DNA from: Heligmosomoides polygyrus polygyrus
Taxonomy: Eukaryota > Nematoda > Chromadorea > Rhabditida > Heligmosomidae
DNA length: 64,000 nt
Direction of reading: 5' to 3'
Assembly (NCBI GenBank): GCA_947396885.1
Contig: OX377202.1
Location: 4,774,001-4,838,000 of the forward strand
Of this stretch, positions 52,001 through 62,432 are shown in pieces. The position numbers and the translations under genes are program-made. A model generated the notes under the pieces. That model ran no database searches and had not been told where the DNA came from. It saw nothing but the letters and a program-made list of their open reading frames with translations. Position 1 is the stretch's first letter; every line of letters begins with the position of its first letter.

Positions 52001-55000
52001 CTGTAAGGCTGCAATGCTACGGTAAACAAAATTTTTCTCCACCCTAAGGAGACCGCATAAAGGATAAAAGGGCGTTTATCAATCTCTTTTGGGATTCGGT
52101 GTGCACTGCACTTCTACGGAATATAGTGCAGGTGGTTTGACTGCGTATTTGGTTTACTGTGGCCGATGGACAAGACAGCGTTTTTTTTTTTCTTCGCAGA
52201 CAAATCTGTTACCATTTTTTGGTTTTGTAGAAGGCCTAGGCTTGGTGTTGCTGGACAGCATCCAAACTAAGAAGCTTGACTTCGGAGTGCAAACGGCAGC
52301 CGACACCTCCAATTGTACCCCGCGCGTCCTTGAGCGTCACACCGAGGCGAATAGGTCTCTTCTTTAGCAAGCTAATTGAAGAGTACTTCATTTTTGTATA
52401 GTTGTAGTATTTGTGGTCATATATTGCGTAGCCCTCTCATTTCTAGAGGGGCCTAGTCGAAAGAAAATGGTTTCCGCTGAGCTGAGGCTCGCTAGAGCAT
52501 GTTTCACTAAAGACGGATTAATAATAGCTGGAAACTGTTTTTCAATTTTAGAAATTTTAGAGGTGGATCACGTTCTATCGTTGCGTACAGTTGCTGTTTA
52601 GATTCGACTGGGCTTCATGATGGGATGCATGATTGGTGGCGCGACTGGTGTACTGCTCGGAGGATTTTCGGCGTTTCGAATGGGTTTGAGAGGAAAGGAG
52701 ATGTTAATTCAGGTGCTTATTTTTTCTATTTTATTTCTTTTTTCTTGCTTAACACAGTTTTCTGCCCTTTTTCTCATCCATCAGGCGTTCACTCCTAAAT
52801 ATTGAAGCTTTTCGCTCTGGAGTGCTAACCGCTTGTGCTTCGTTGTTTCACTTACGGTTAGACTGTAGCTTGCGTAAGTAGTTGCGCAAGTGCCCATTTC
52901 CAAGTTTTTCTTTTCACTCTGCAGTAGAGTTGTAATTTAATCTAGTACTATTTGTCCGGGCGCGTGTAGCGCAGTCGGAGGAGGCGCGACTGTCGCGTGC
53001 ACCCGATACCAGGTTCCTGGTTCGGATTTAACGCCCAGGCCAACCAAGCCTTCCATCCCTCCGGGATCGGTGAATTGGTACCAGACTTGACTGGGAAGGA
53101 TAAAGCGCTGACTTGTTCATCGGCTGGCCACCGCAAGTCATTGTATGGCCAAATGCGCATTCAAATCGCCTCCACGACATCCCGTAGAAGTAGAATGCGC
53201 TGGCGCATCCCAGAAGGGATTGAGCAACTCCGTCCTTTATCCTTTATACTATTTGTCCTGTCATCCATTTGTCATATATTGGTCTTCAATGATCTATTGG
53301 AGAAGTGAATTGCAGTAGATCGCGCAATTTTCTGTAACTGCACAACAACCCGATTTTCGCGTGATGCAGCCTCATGGCTTGAATCTCGGAAACGCGAAGT
53401 CCGGATTAAATCGAAATTTAGATGCTGAGTCTCGACAGCATTCTGTAAAAAAGCAGCTGTGAACCGCTATTTTTTTTAGCTAGAGGCAGACAACTCTAAA
53501 ATGCTGGGGAGGCTTGCTCACAATAAACGAGCGTACAGTGTAGTAGATAAAAGCAAGCCGAAGCGGTTTAGCTTAAGGTTTGGGTATCAAAAGCTATCCT
53601 GCAGAGATGCCAACTTTTAAGAAAAATGAGAAGTTCACTCATATGAACCCTACGACTCTGCGCCCCAGCAAACAGGAGGGGGATGCAGAGTCGGAAAGGT
53701 TTTTTTTAGATTCTCTTTCAATGGGACAAGGTATTTTCGAAATAAGAGTTGTTCATTATAAAAATCGGATCAGTAAAAAATGGTTAGTGAAACATTTGGG
53801 GAGCAACTAGCTTTCTCGAACCAGACGTTTCTTGATCGCTTTCACTATTTAATAATTTGCCCATATTTGTAATCAGCATTCAAAGCTTTTTCACATGGCA
53901 CAAGTCTCTGTCAGAAGTTCTATGGGAAGCCGAAGGCATTCATTGGTCGGCCTCGTTGGTCGCAGGTTGACGTTCAGCATCAAACTGGGGATCATCTGAA
54001 CTAGACGTACACAGTACTCTTCATTAACTTCATTTTTCATGTCAGTAAAGGGTGCTCACGCCTTTTCATTAGCTCATTCTCCAGCATCTAGCCTTTTATA
54101 GGCTCCCAACTCCTCCAAATCTTACACCTTTTCTTTTTTTCTATTAGGTTGTAACGAAATAAATGGCACTGAAGCACTGCAAATTTAGACAGTTAATATC
54201 TCGGCTTGTAGGCAAGTTCATTAATCGAGATGAAAACCTTCTGATTCTACACGTCTTTGCCAACGTGACACAAGCTTTTTTATCCCAGTAGCATAAAAAT
54301 CAGAAGTTCTGGAATTGACGAAATCTTCGAAGGCCCTTTCGGCATCCTGTTGGTATTTGAATATTTTCCCTACCAAGAAGTCGCCAAGATGCTTGAAGAA
54401 ATGGTAGTCTGTTGGGGAGAGGTCGGGAGAGAACGGAGGATGTGGTAGAGTTCCAATGCTCAGCTCATTCAATTTCTGCAACGTCATTCGTGCTACATGG
54501 GGGCGAGCATTGTCGTGCAGAAGGAGAACTCGCCTTCGGTTTACCAAGGCCGGCCGGATATCCTTCAACTTTTTCATCATTTCTTCAATTTCAATGCAGT
54601 ACTTCCCTGCCGTGATGGATTCACCGGGAGGGAGGAAGCTGTGGTGAATAATTCCCAGCGAACACCACCATACTGTCACCATTACTTTCTTTTGGTGCAA
54701 TTCCGGCTTCGCAAAAGCCTTCGGGCTCTCATCGCTGTCCACCCACTGTGCCGATCGTCGCCTTTTGTCGTACGTTATCCATTTCTCGTCACAGGTTACG
54801 ATGCGATCAAGGAATGGGTCCGTGTCGTTCCGTAGAAGCAGTGCGGACGAGATCTCATATCGTCGGTTTCTTTGCTCCTCAGACAGCTCGTGAGGCACCC
54901 CTCTTTCCAGCTTTTTGGACTTTCCAATTTCCTTCAGATGCCGGGCAGCTGTGTTGTGACTGACGCCAAGAACCTTCGCTATCTCCCTGGTACCTTTGTG

Positions 55001-55537
55001 TGGATCCTCCTCTACCACATCTCTCAGCTTGTCCTCATCAACATCACTATGCCTCCCACGACCTTCATATTCTTCCAAGCTCTCATCTCCATTCCGGAAC
55101 TTCTGATACCAACGATGCGCGTCGGAATTGTGGAACATCCTTGACCGAATGCGGCGTTGATCTTCTCGTCCGCCTCCTTAACTGTAGTGCCCAGCTTGAA
55201 TTCATACAAGTAACTGCCTCGGATTACCCTTTTGTCCATCTGCAAAAAAGTCAATAAAACTCTAAAGTTTTCCCACTTTTACATAGAAAATTTGGTACTC
55301 ACCGGTAGAGCAAAGTTTGCGCTTCTAAATAATATGCCACATGTTACGGTTTGTTCTTGATCAAACGCGTAAAGACGCGCCAAAAAATGACGCGAGCCAG
55401 TGCCATTTAATTCGTTACAACCTAATATTTCGATCGAATTTACTTACGGCTGCTTACTTTAGACTGGTAAAATAGTGGCGCAGTCAGGAGGTTCATTCGG
55501 AATATTTATGTCAGTGGCGCAAGGACTTCGATGTTAG
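46012..55537 (+). CDS. ROMO1: ROMO1/Mgr2-type mitochondrial inner-membrane protein, 3 exons over 9.5 kb
   Basis: Exons by my reading: 46012-46071, 52602-52712, 55463-55537. All phase 0 with GT-AG introns of 6,530 and 2,750 bp, giving 81 aa (the human protein has 79). Exon 1: MPVAAVGGVPGG then HQPTCFQK. Exon 2: IRLGFMMGCMIGGATG, then VLLGGFSAFRMGLRGKEMLI. Exon 3: TGKIVAQSGGSFG, then IFMSVAQGLRC and stop. The MPVA start, PxCF motif, two Gly-zipper membrane segments, RxGxRGKE loop, QSGG-FG and terminal LRC match the ROMO1 family end to end. Family knowledge: a small two-span inner-membrane protein linked to ROS and to the TIM23 import channel (yeast Mgr2). A trans-splice-like acceptor (ttttccag) lies 5 bp before the ATG. 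Both introns are packed with transposons and a satellite, yet every residue needed is present. Confidence 0.9.
46340..47010. repeat. palindromic repeat with central hairpin (ROMO1 intron 1)
   Basis: The central hairpin at 46618-46775 pairs catcaacgacttacagcaat with attgctgcaagtcgttgatg, and cgaaatccctgatagc with gctatcagggatttcg. Outer arms pair ggttatttggggtgctgatc (46383-46402) with the region at 46973-46997. A second copy of the hairpin lies at 56283-56430. Confidence 0.8.
47011..47756. other. unassigned ROMO1 intron 1 sequence
   Basis: No coding or repeat signal recognised beyond remnants of the preceding palindrome. Confidence 0.4.
47938..48320 (+). pseudogene. mariner-like transposase N-terminal fragment
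   Basis: The frame from 47938 (MKQKSTYRDLLLHHFRSGQ) contains a first HTH (CETWLNRFRKGMYSITDKKH) and a second (ARSVRSISKAISTPRGTVHR). A C-terminal scrap SPGISPSGYVHLEVL lies near 48,730. The catalytic core is mostly gone. Confidence 0.7.
48297..48347. repeat. short hairpin
   Basis: ctccgtgtcagaggcgagag and ctctcgcctttgacacggag pair with one mismatch around a loop of about 10 bases. It sits inside the degenerate mariner. Confidence 0.8.
49160..49240 (+). other. possible tRNA-derived segment
   Basis: tcgtggtgcagtaggtaaag resembles an A-box and gggttgggttcccgg a B-box, spaced as in tRNA genes. The match to consensus is imperfect and no clear cloverleaf was found. Confidence 0.3.
49342..51930. 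repeat. 113-bp satellite array, about 23 units
   Basis: Units of 113 bp, a 112-bp variant (agtaccatac for agtctccatac) and a few shorter ones near 49,650, 51,560 and 51,890 (caccatggagtccttcc). Units are nearly identical. Between about 49,990 and 50,670 the 113- and 112-bp forms alternate as a 225-bp dimer. Each unit holds a perfect 9-bp hairpin, (T)CTGCGCTC-GAA-GAGCGCAG(A), and a second one, CCATAC...GTATGG. Long minus-strand open frames here (up to 332 aa) are read-through of the repeat. Confidence 0.95.
52035..52340 (-). mobile_element. diverged tRNA-derived SINE
   Basis: Order of blocks as in the SINE family on the minus strand: ggataaaagggcgtttatca, tcttttgggattcggtg, cttctacggaata, tgcgtatttgg, gatggacaagacagcg, cagacaaatctgttacca. 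It is highly mutated and the tRNA-like end is barely recognisable. Confidence 0.6.
52341..52595. other. unassigned ROMO1 intron 1 sequence
   Basis: Nothing recognised; ends in the acceptor tgctgtttag used for ROMO1 exon 2. Confidence 0.5.
52946..53258 (+). mobile_element. tRNA-derived SINE, copy 5 (ROMO1 intron 2)
   Basis: Body 52958-53246 with perfect 12-bp duplications tactatttgtcc at 52946-52957 and 53247-53258. A-box TAGCGCAGTCGG intact; B-box region GGTTCGGATTT. Confidence 0.92.
53259..54141. other. unassigned ROMO1 intron 2 sequence
   Basis: No recognisable coding or repeat signal. Confidence 0.4.
54142..55427 (-). mobile_element. mariner (bandit/Hsmar1-like), copy 4, nearly intact
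   Basis: Element 54144-55425 (1,282 bp), TA duplications and TTAGGTTGTAACGAA ends. It lies antisense in ROMO1 intron 2, ending 37 bp before exon 3. Confidence 0.94.
54221..55239 (-). pseudogene. mariner transposase, best-preserved copy, one frameshift
   Basis: The start at 55239 gives MDKRVIRGSYLYEFKLG. A frame change near 55,120-55,140 separates the first HTH from a 305-aa frame containing WYQKFRNGDESLEE, WVPHELSEEQRNRR-like linker, VTCDEKWITYDKRRR (first D), LLHDNARPHVARMTLQ (second D) and FSPDLSPTDYHFFKHL (third D) to the C-terminus. The catalytic domain is continuous, but the DNA-binding part is out of frame. Confidence 0.9.
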
Positions 55538-56282
55538 GGCAAAGTGGTGAGTTCTGTGGTTCCTCTTACAAATTTCTGTTTTTTTGCGGCCGTAGAACAA
55601 ATCCATATTGCCGGGTTTATTTTGCTATAGTTTAATGCCATCTGTGTTTCAGGTCATTACGAGCTAATCACGTTCGCGGTCTTGTGGCTTACTCACCTTC
55701 GTTCCTTCTTGTTCTATGTTCCATAGCTTGTACTTTATAACAGTGTAGGAGTTGTTGAGTTTGTTAGATGTTTATGATGTTGCTACCGGTGTGTGCTTTC
55801 TTTAGGCATGCGCATTGTGTTCGATGAAGGTCTTCTATTACTTTGTTAATGTGACATTGAGGGCAGCGGCCCTGAAATGTGATGTCTGTCGCCCTGTAGA
55901 ACGTGGAGAATCTTCTATGGTTGACCATTACTCCATTGCTTACTTGGGGGGGGGGGGGGGTTCGGCGAGTGGCTTCATTGACCTTTTAGTTTCGAGTTTA
56001 AATTTGCTGTAAAAGTGAGGGGTTTCACTGCCTCCTGCAATCATTGCTCATTCTTCGGTTCTGATTGTTGTCCAGATCGTTGCTGACTAAAGTCCTGAAT
56101 TTGCTTCATAGGCTGAATTTAGAGATTTCGATTAAAAATCCGTTTATGGGGAAATGGGCTAGTGTGCGTAATTTGAATGCTTTTGGTTATGTTCCATGCA
56201 CTGACAGACTGAGCAAGGGAAGGAACTCCAGGATGTGGCTAACTTTGACAGTTTCGTAGATGGATCGCATCCTAGGCACAGA
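55538..56282. other. 3' flank of ROMO1-like gene, otherwise unassigned
   Basis: I did not find a convincing AATAAA close to the stop. A G run lies near 55,946-55,960. No other gene. Confidence 0.4.
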
Positions 56283-56430
56283 GTCATCAACGACTTACAA
56301 CAAGTTAACGGAGATAATACAGCCGAAATACCTGGTATCAAGCGATATGGTGAAAAATTTCGCCTCGCTATCAGGGATTTCGGCAGTATTTTCTCTGTTA
56401 GATTGCTGTAAGTCGTTGATGAATCCGACC
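56283..56430. repeat. second copy of the palindromic hairpin repeat
   Basis: gtcatcaacgacttacaaca pairs with the region at 56,405-56,423 (gctgtaagtcgttgatgaat), with cagccgaaatacctg and cagggatttcggcag inside. Closely related to 46618-46775. Confidence 0.78.
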
Positions 56431-56726
56431 ACTGGATGCTTTAGACACCACTACAGGATACAGCCCAGTGCACACCAGCTCCGATCTATAGCATTTAGAC
56501 TATCAATGCACTAAACAGTGCAGTTTTCTGGACGAGTTCACTGCACAAGCTCTTCCCACGAACAATTTGTGTTGGAGCTTCTTAAAATGCACCTAAGATA
56601 CTGTTTTTGTCAAAAGAATCGGAGTGTACACATTTCTTCTGAAGGCACTCTGTACAAGAGTTTATTGTGCGGAAGTTTTCTTTAAACAAAGTGTTATTTT
56701 TTTTATAAAGCGCCTATTCTGATCTA
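56431..56726. other. unassigned
   Basis: Nothing recognised. Confidence 0.4.
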
Positions 56727-56899
56727 CAGGGTGCGTAAAAAGTATCGACGCATCTTCCTTTTGTTGCTACTTCCTTCCTGCTAAGGTGTTAACGTCGGTT
56801 TTCGAAGTTTCTGCGTGACATATTTGTTCATCGTATTGTGTTCCATCATTAAGTTTGCTTGTATTTGTGCGCATTCCATTGTATTTTTAGCATATAGCT

Positions 56900-57895
56900 G
56901 CCCAATCAAAGCGAAAATCCTTCGCCGCGCCGGCTACTCCACGCAGATGGTCCTCAGAATTTTCTCTGCCCCTCGCCTAACTGTCTGATGTGCAATAAAA
57001 CTCTTCGAGGAAACTGGAGGAACATCATACCACGTCGATTCGGGCGATCCAGCTCAATTTCTAACACAAGGAATAAAGACGTCATCCGTAAGAAAATCAG
57101 GCGCTCTCCACAGGCAATCGACTAAGAAAATGGCTAGGGACCCGAACTTCAGCGAAGGATCAGGCAGACCGATTGTGCACAAAAAGCTTAATCTTCATAA
57201 CTATCGACAACGCAAGCGCCACGCTCCGTTCTTTGGCAACAAGCAGAAAAGGATACGAACATGCAAAGAGGTGCTCAGGCGCGCCGCCACCAATGCACAC
57301 CGCCATTTCGCCTCCAACGACGCGAAGCTCTTCACTGTGGAAGTAAAATTGAACCGGCAAAAGTGTCGCATACTTTTCAAGAATTTTTACATTCTGGAAA
57401 ACAGCTCGCTGAAAGGAAGGCGCATGCGGCCAGTATCATGGTACTCGCAAGCGACGACGGATCACCTCCCATTTTGGGATACAGGAGTGAAGTTAGCCCA
57501 GTAGAATTACCTAAATTGACATTTTAAAGAAGCATCTGGTTCTGTGTTTTAAATCTCACTTTGAGCGTCAGCCGTATGTCTTTAAGCAGGATTAGACTCC
57601 TGCGCTGAAGTCGAAGATTGTTCAGGACAGGTACCGTGCCAACTTGAAGGACTTCATTTCGGCAGAGGAATGGCATCCGTACAGAACGGGTCTGAATCGG
57701 CTGGAATAATCTGTATGGGACGTTTTGTAGTACAAGGCCAGCGCTACTTGCCAGAACAGTATCAAGTCACTATAGGATGCCCTGGCCAAAACATGAAACG
57801 AAACCGACGTGAACTACTCGCGGCGCACCATTGATGCCTTTCCTCGTCGTCTTCGCCCCTGCATTCATAGCAAAGAAACCCATAGAAAATACAAG
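56900..57895 (+). pseudogene. Tc1/mariner-type transposase, degenerate
   Basis: Recognisable order: AKILRRAGYSTQMVL (HTH), MARDPNFSEGSGRPIVHKKL (57130), RRAATNAHRHFASNDAKLFT (the first Asp region, reading N-D-A-K where active relatives have D-E-K), NRQKCRILFKNF, then after frameshifts RANLKDFISAEEW, DVNYSRRTIDAF and PRRLRPCIHSK. Several stops. It resembles the nematode transposase family with a 'DEKLFTVE' box. Confidence 0.78.
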
Positions 57896-57985
57896 TGATG
57901 CTATTCTGTTCGCAAGATCATTGTAGACATTTTGGATATAAACTTGCTAAATTTTACGGTGTGTTGCTATTTCCACAGTCTACTT

Positions 57986-59016
57986 TTAGGCCTATGGTAT
58001 ACTCCCGCGTCGCTCCAGCGACGGGCGCGGGGCAACTGTCAACGGCGCGCCCTCGCTGCAGTGGCGGACGGAGCAGTGGGGCGCGGTTGCCGGTTGACGC
58101 GCCATCGCTCCCGCGATGCATCGCAGAGGGGTGTTATACCTCCGCGCCGCGGGAGTGAAACATACTCCCGTGCGACGGGCAGCGATGGTCGCGGAGGAGG
58201 GAGCGCTGTCGTGCCCTATTCTATGCACTTCAGCTCACTTATTTCGACACTTCATTGGTTCGTGACATGACTCACCATGACTCATGACTCATTTTGGGTT
58301 TTCTCGACGGCCTGAACGACTCGTTTTTTGAGGTGTTTTTCGAGGCCGATTTTCTCACTTTTGTGCCGATAGTCGCATTTGTTTCGCCTCTGAATTTCCT
58401 CGCCGGAACCGAAATCTACATTTCTGTGCCGGACAAGTCACAGGGAGTTTCTTCTGAGATGTCCGGCACAGAAATGTGCCAATTGAACGACTCGTTTTTT
58501 TGGGGAGGTGTTTTTTGAGGCCGAATGATCTCACTTTTGTGCCGAAACCCTCCTGGCTAAACATCACTTTCCGGAAATTGGGCCACAACTGGGACGTTTC
58601 ACGTCACGAGAACCCTCTCGTGTCGTGTTGAGCACAGAAACGTGGGTTTCAGTGCCGCGGGTGGAATGAAAACGAAAGAAATGCATGAGTGGCGGAAACC
58701 CTCCCCCCTTAGCTAAACATGACATCGACGAAATACCGTTGAAAACCACAATCCTACAAGGGTTTACGGATCAGATGGCGATAAAACAGGAAAAACGCGA
58801 AATCACGAACGTAACGATCGACAAAACAAAGAATACAAGAAAAAGATGCACTGAATCAGCTGATTCGCTAAAATTCTGCAGAAGTCTCTGTCTGCAGAAC
58901 TGCGTGAACTATGTCAGCCTCAGCGATGGCGATGGCTTGCGACGCGCATCGCGAGCCGTCGCGTCGCTGTGCACTCCCGCGTCGCAGCAGCGGACGGGAG
59001 TATACCATAGGCCTTA
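57986..59016. mobile_element. Harbinger-like MITE nested in the Tc1/mariner element
   Basis: 57989-59013 (1,025 bp) begins GGCCTATGGTATACTCCCG and ends with its reverse complement, with 3-bp TTA duplications (57986-57988 and 59014-59016). A TWA duplication and GG-start ends fit PIF/Harbinger. GC-rich subterminal repeats (ctcccgcgtcgc) and an internal direct repeat (gaacgactcgttttt at 58,313 and 58,486) are present. There is no transposase. Confidence 0.78.
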
Positions 59017-59045
59017 GTGCGTCAATACTTTTTACGCACCCTGTA

Positions 59046-59235
59046 GATATGCTATTTTAGTTTTGACTAAAAAGTGTTTGGTTGGAAATGAAGGCGATCT
59101 CTTTAAGGTGAAAGTGGTGTACGCTCCTCTGATCGTGAGTAATGTTTCGAGATCTTTCCGCCATATCTTGGTATAAGTTCTCTTATCATCAGTATCAATG
59201 GCTGCTCTTTTCGTTAAAAGAAAAACTAAGGTGCT
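59046..59235. other. unassigned
   Basis: Spacer before a LINE fragment. Confidence 0.4.
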
Positions 59236-59560
59236 CCATTCAGGAAGAACACATCCCGCCTACACATACAAGTTAGGCAAACATGAGTATACAAGCACTG
59301 ATCATACGACGGATTTTGTGTTTCTCGTCGATGCAAATTCGATTTTGGACGCGCATTGCGAACAAATTGCAAACAAAGCGATGGCTCTAGTACAGAATCT
59401 CTTTGGAAGTCTCTCCACAAAAGCCCCTCAATCCTCGTCAAAGCCTATAAGACTTACGCGAGGCCTCACTACTACTATACTTGAGTATGGAACAACAATT
59501 CTTTACCCAGTTAAAAAGAAAAATATGCTTAGACTTGAAAAGTCCAAAATGCCTTCACTA
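59198..59560 (+). pseudogene. CR1/jockey-like LINE RT fragment
   Basis: The frame has YTYKLGKHEYTSTDHTTDF, then DAHCEQIANKAMALVQNLFG and TRGLTTTILEYGTTILYPV. This matches the 'LG, H...I..KA, LEYG..I..P' region downstream of the RT core in CR1-like LINEs. It is cut by the mariner at 59576. Confidence 0.65.
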
Positions 59561-59573
59561 GAAAACTATTTAT

Positions 59574-60832
59574 TATTAGGTTGTAACGAAATAAATGGCA
59601 CTGAACCACTGTAAATTTAAACAGTTAATATCTCGGCTTGTAGGCAAGTTTATTAATCGAAATAAAAACCTTCTGATTCTACACATCCTTGCCAACGTGA
59701 CACAAGCTTTATTATCCCAGTAGCATAAAAATCGGAAGTTCTGGAATTGACGAAATCTTCGAAGGCACTTTCGGCATCCTGTTGGTATTTGAATATTTTC
59801 CCTACCAAGAAGTCGCCAAGATGCTTGAAGAAATGGTAGACTGTTGGGGAGAGGTTGGGAGAAAACGGAGGATGTGGTAGAGTTTCAATGCTCAGCTCAT
59901 TCAATTTCTGCAACGTCATTCGTGCTACATGGGGGCGAGCATTGTCGTGCAGAAGGAGAGCTCGCCTTCGATTTACCAAGGCCGGCCGGATATCCTTCAA
60001 CTTTTTCATCATTTCTTCAATTTCAATGCAGTACTTCTCTGCCGTGATGGATTCACCGGGAGGGAGGAAGCTGTGGTGAATAATTCCCAGCGAACACCAC
60101 CATACTGTCACCATTACTTTCCTTTGGTGCAATTCCGGCTTCGCAAAAACCTTGGGGCTCTCATCGCTGCCCACCCACTGTGCCGATCGTCGCCTGTCGT
60201 CCATTTCTCGTCACAGGTTACGATGCGATCAAGGAATGGGTCCGTTTTGTTCCGTAGAAGCAGTGCGGACGAGATCTCATATCGGCGGTTTCTTTGCTCC
60301 TCAGACAGCTCGTGAGGCACCCATCTTTCCAGCTCTTTGGTCTTTCCAATTTCCTTCAGATGCCGGGCAGGTGTGTTGTGACTGACGCCAAAAACCTTCG
60401 CGATCTCCCTGGTATCTTTGTGTGGATCCTCCTCTACTACATCTCTCAGCTTGTCATCAACATCACTATGCCTCCCACGACCTTCATGTTCTTCGAAGCT
60501 CTCATCTCCATTCCGGAACTTCTGATACCAACGATACGCCATCCGAATTGTGGAACATCCTTAACCGAATGCGGCGTTGATCTTCTCGTGCGCCTCCTTA
60601 GCTGTAGTGCCCAGCTTGAATTCATACAAGTGAATGCCTCGGATTACCCTTTTGTCCATCTGCAAAAAAGTCAATAAAACTCTAAAGTTTTCCCACTTTT
60701 ACATAGAAAATTTGGTACTCGCCGGTAGAGCAAAGTTTACGCTTCTAAATGATATGCCACATGTTACGGTTTGTTCTTGATCAAACGCGTAAAGGCGCGA
60801 GCCAGTGCCATTTAATTCGTTACAACCTAATA
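59574..60832 (-). mobile_element. mariner (bandit/Hsmar1-like), copy 5
   Basis: Element 59576-60830 (1,255 bp) with TA duplications and TTAGGTTGTAACGAA ends. Confidence 0.93.
59653..60660 (-). pseudogene. mariner transposase, disrupted
   Basis: Frames 60542-60114 (WYQKFRNGDESFEEHEG, WVPHELSEEQRNRR, VTCDEKW) and 60204-59653 (VMVTVWWCSLGIIHHSF, LLHDNARPHVARM, FSPNLSPTVYHFFKHL). The usual third catalytic Asp reads V (PTVYHF for PTDYHF). An about 10-bp loss near 60,200 and an early frame change break the protein. Confidence 0.88.
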
Positions 60833-61613
60833 GGAAATGTGGCTTTGATTACCATGCTATTCCCAGCAGTGAAGAAACAGACAACTTGGACTACAGACAC
60901 CTTCGTACAGACGAAGAATATACGACCTCGTAACGGTCCACAAAATTCTCCATGGTCTCTGTGGACTTGAAAAACGTGACTTCTTCATGGGGAGACCATT
61001 AAGAAGCCGAGGTGGAGGACAGAAACTGTCATTAAACACTACAAAATCTTCAATTCTACATGATTTTTTTGTTTTGTTAATAGAGCTGGTTCGGATTATA
61101 CGAAACTTTACAAAAACGCAGTTATTCCAAACAAGTTAAAACCACTTATTGAGAATGTAGGTCGATTTATAGATATTTCTAGGAAAAAGCAAAGAATAAA
61201 TAATAGAATTATAATTATTAATAATTACATAAGAATCACGAAAAACCTGTCAAATGCTTACTCTATGCCCCAGTTCAAGCGGTATGCATCCAAAATGTTG
61301 CTTAAGTTTGACGGACTGTAGTCATGGAGATCGACCACAACCAATTCTTGTTTGGTTTTCTGAAGTTTCTGAAGTTTGTTGTTTATTTTTTCGTACTGTC
61401 CTACTTCTATCTCGCGTCTGCCTTTCGCGACGTAATAATAATAAATATTAAATAATAGCAAGATCTTGTGGCGGGGACCCTCTTGGTTTCTTCTCCCTCC
61501 TATTTCTCATTTATCTCGGGGGTGTTTGTTACTGGATGTTCTTTCTAATTATTCTCCTTTGGCCTAGATCGTTAATCAATGTCACATGGATGTCGTTCTA
61601 TCACATGGATTTT
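60833..61613. other. unassigned intergenic
   Basis: No gene supported. Confidence 0.4.
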
Positions 61614-61941
61614 AGCCATGCAATAAAAGGATAAAGGATAAAGGACGGCGTTACTCAATCCCTTCTGGGATGCGCCACGCATTCTACTTCTACGGGATGT
61701 CGTGGAGGCGAATTGAATGCGTATTTGGCCATACAATGACTTGCGGTGGCCAGCCGATGAACAAGACAGCGCTCTATCCTTCCCAGACAGGTCCGGTACC
61801 AATTCACCGACCCCGGAGGGACGGAAGGCTTGGTTGGCCTGGGCGGAAAATTCGAACCAGGAACCTGGTATCGGGTGCACGCGACAGTCGCGCCTCCTCC
61901 GACTGCGCTACACGCGCCCAGCCGCGCAGCCATGCAATAAA
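61614..61941 (-). mobile_element. tRNA-derived SINE, copy 6
   Basis: Body 61628-61927 with 14-bp duplications agccatgcaataaa at 61614-61627 and 61928-61941. The A-box (minus strand) is TAGCGCAGTCGG. Confidence 0.92.
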
Positions 61942-62430
61942 TAATAATAATCATGGATTCCGGATTTTTTAGCGAAAAGAGGAAAAGTGGTCAGGACGTC
62001 TTCCTCAATTTAATATATTTAATCCCCATCGCACTCGGTTTTCTTAAATTATCAGTACAATCGCTCACTTTCGAGTATTTCGCACCGCCTATGATGAAGC
62101 GTCGTCGTCAAAAACTTTACAGTCGTAACGCTGACGTTCGAAAACGTTTGTAGAAATGCACGTAGACTGTAGTCGCAACTTAAAAAGTTTGTTTTTCACA
62201 AGTGGATACATAGTTTTGAAACGCCAAATTTCAATCAATTTTCTTCAAAAAATTTTGATTCTCGTATGAGACGAAAACAATCTCTGAAAGTGAGTGGTTA
62301 CCTATTATCGACTACGAAGAATCTAGAAAAGCTAGTGCGGCCCTACAGAAATCAACGCGAAACGAGATATGGGCAAGTTTTAGAGTGGATACGTACTTTT
62401 GAAACGAACTGTATTGGCTGCTTGAATACG
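61942..62430. other. unassigned
   Basis: No gene recognised. Confidence 0.4.
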
Positions 62431-62432
62431 TG

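Larger units (their letters stand above)
49009..52013. mobile_element. inverted-repeat-flanked element carrying a satellite array
   Basis: About 52-bp inverted ends: 49009-49061 (ttataaacggcggatatcag then gaccgactcaccgtaacc) and 51961-52013 in reverse complement, with four or so mismatches and a small gap. Between them are 280 bp of unique DNA and then the 113-bp array. The element abuts the mariner end at 49002. No transposase is seen, and the superfamily is unclear. In ROMO1 intron 1. Confidence 0.75.
56725..59045 (+). mobile_element. Tc1/mariner-type element with a nested MITE
   Basis: Element 56727-59043 with TA on both sides. Inverted ends CAGGGTGCGTAAAAAGTAT (left) and its reverse complement (right). 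About 1.29 kb without the nested MITE at 57989-59013. Confidence 0.88.
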
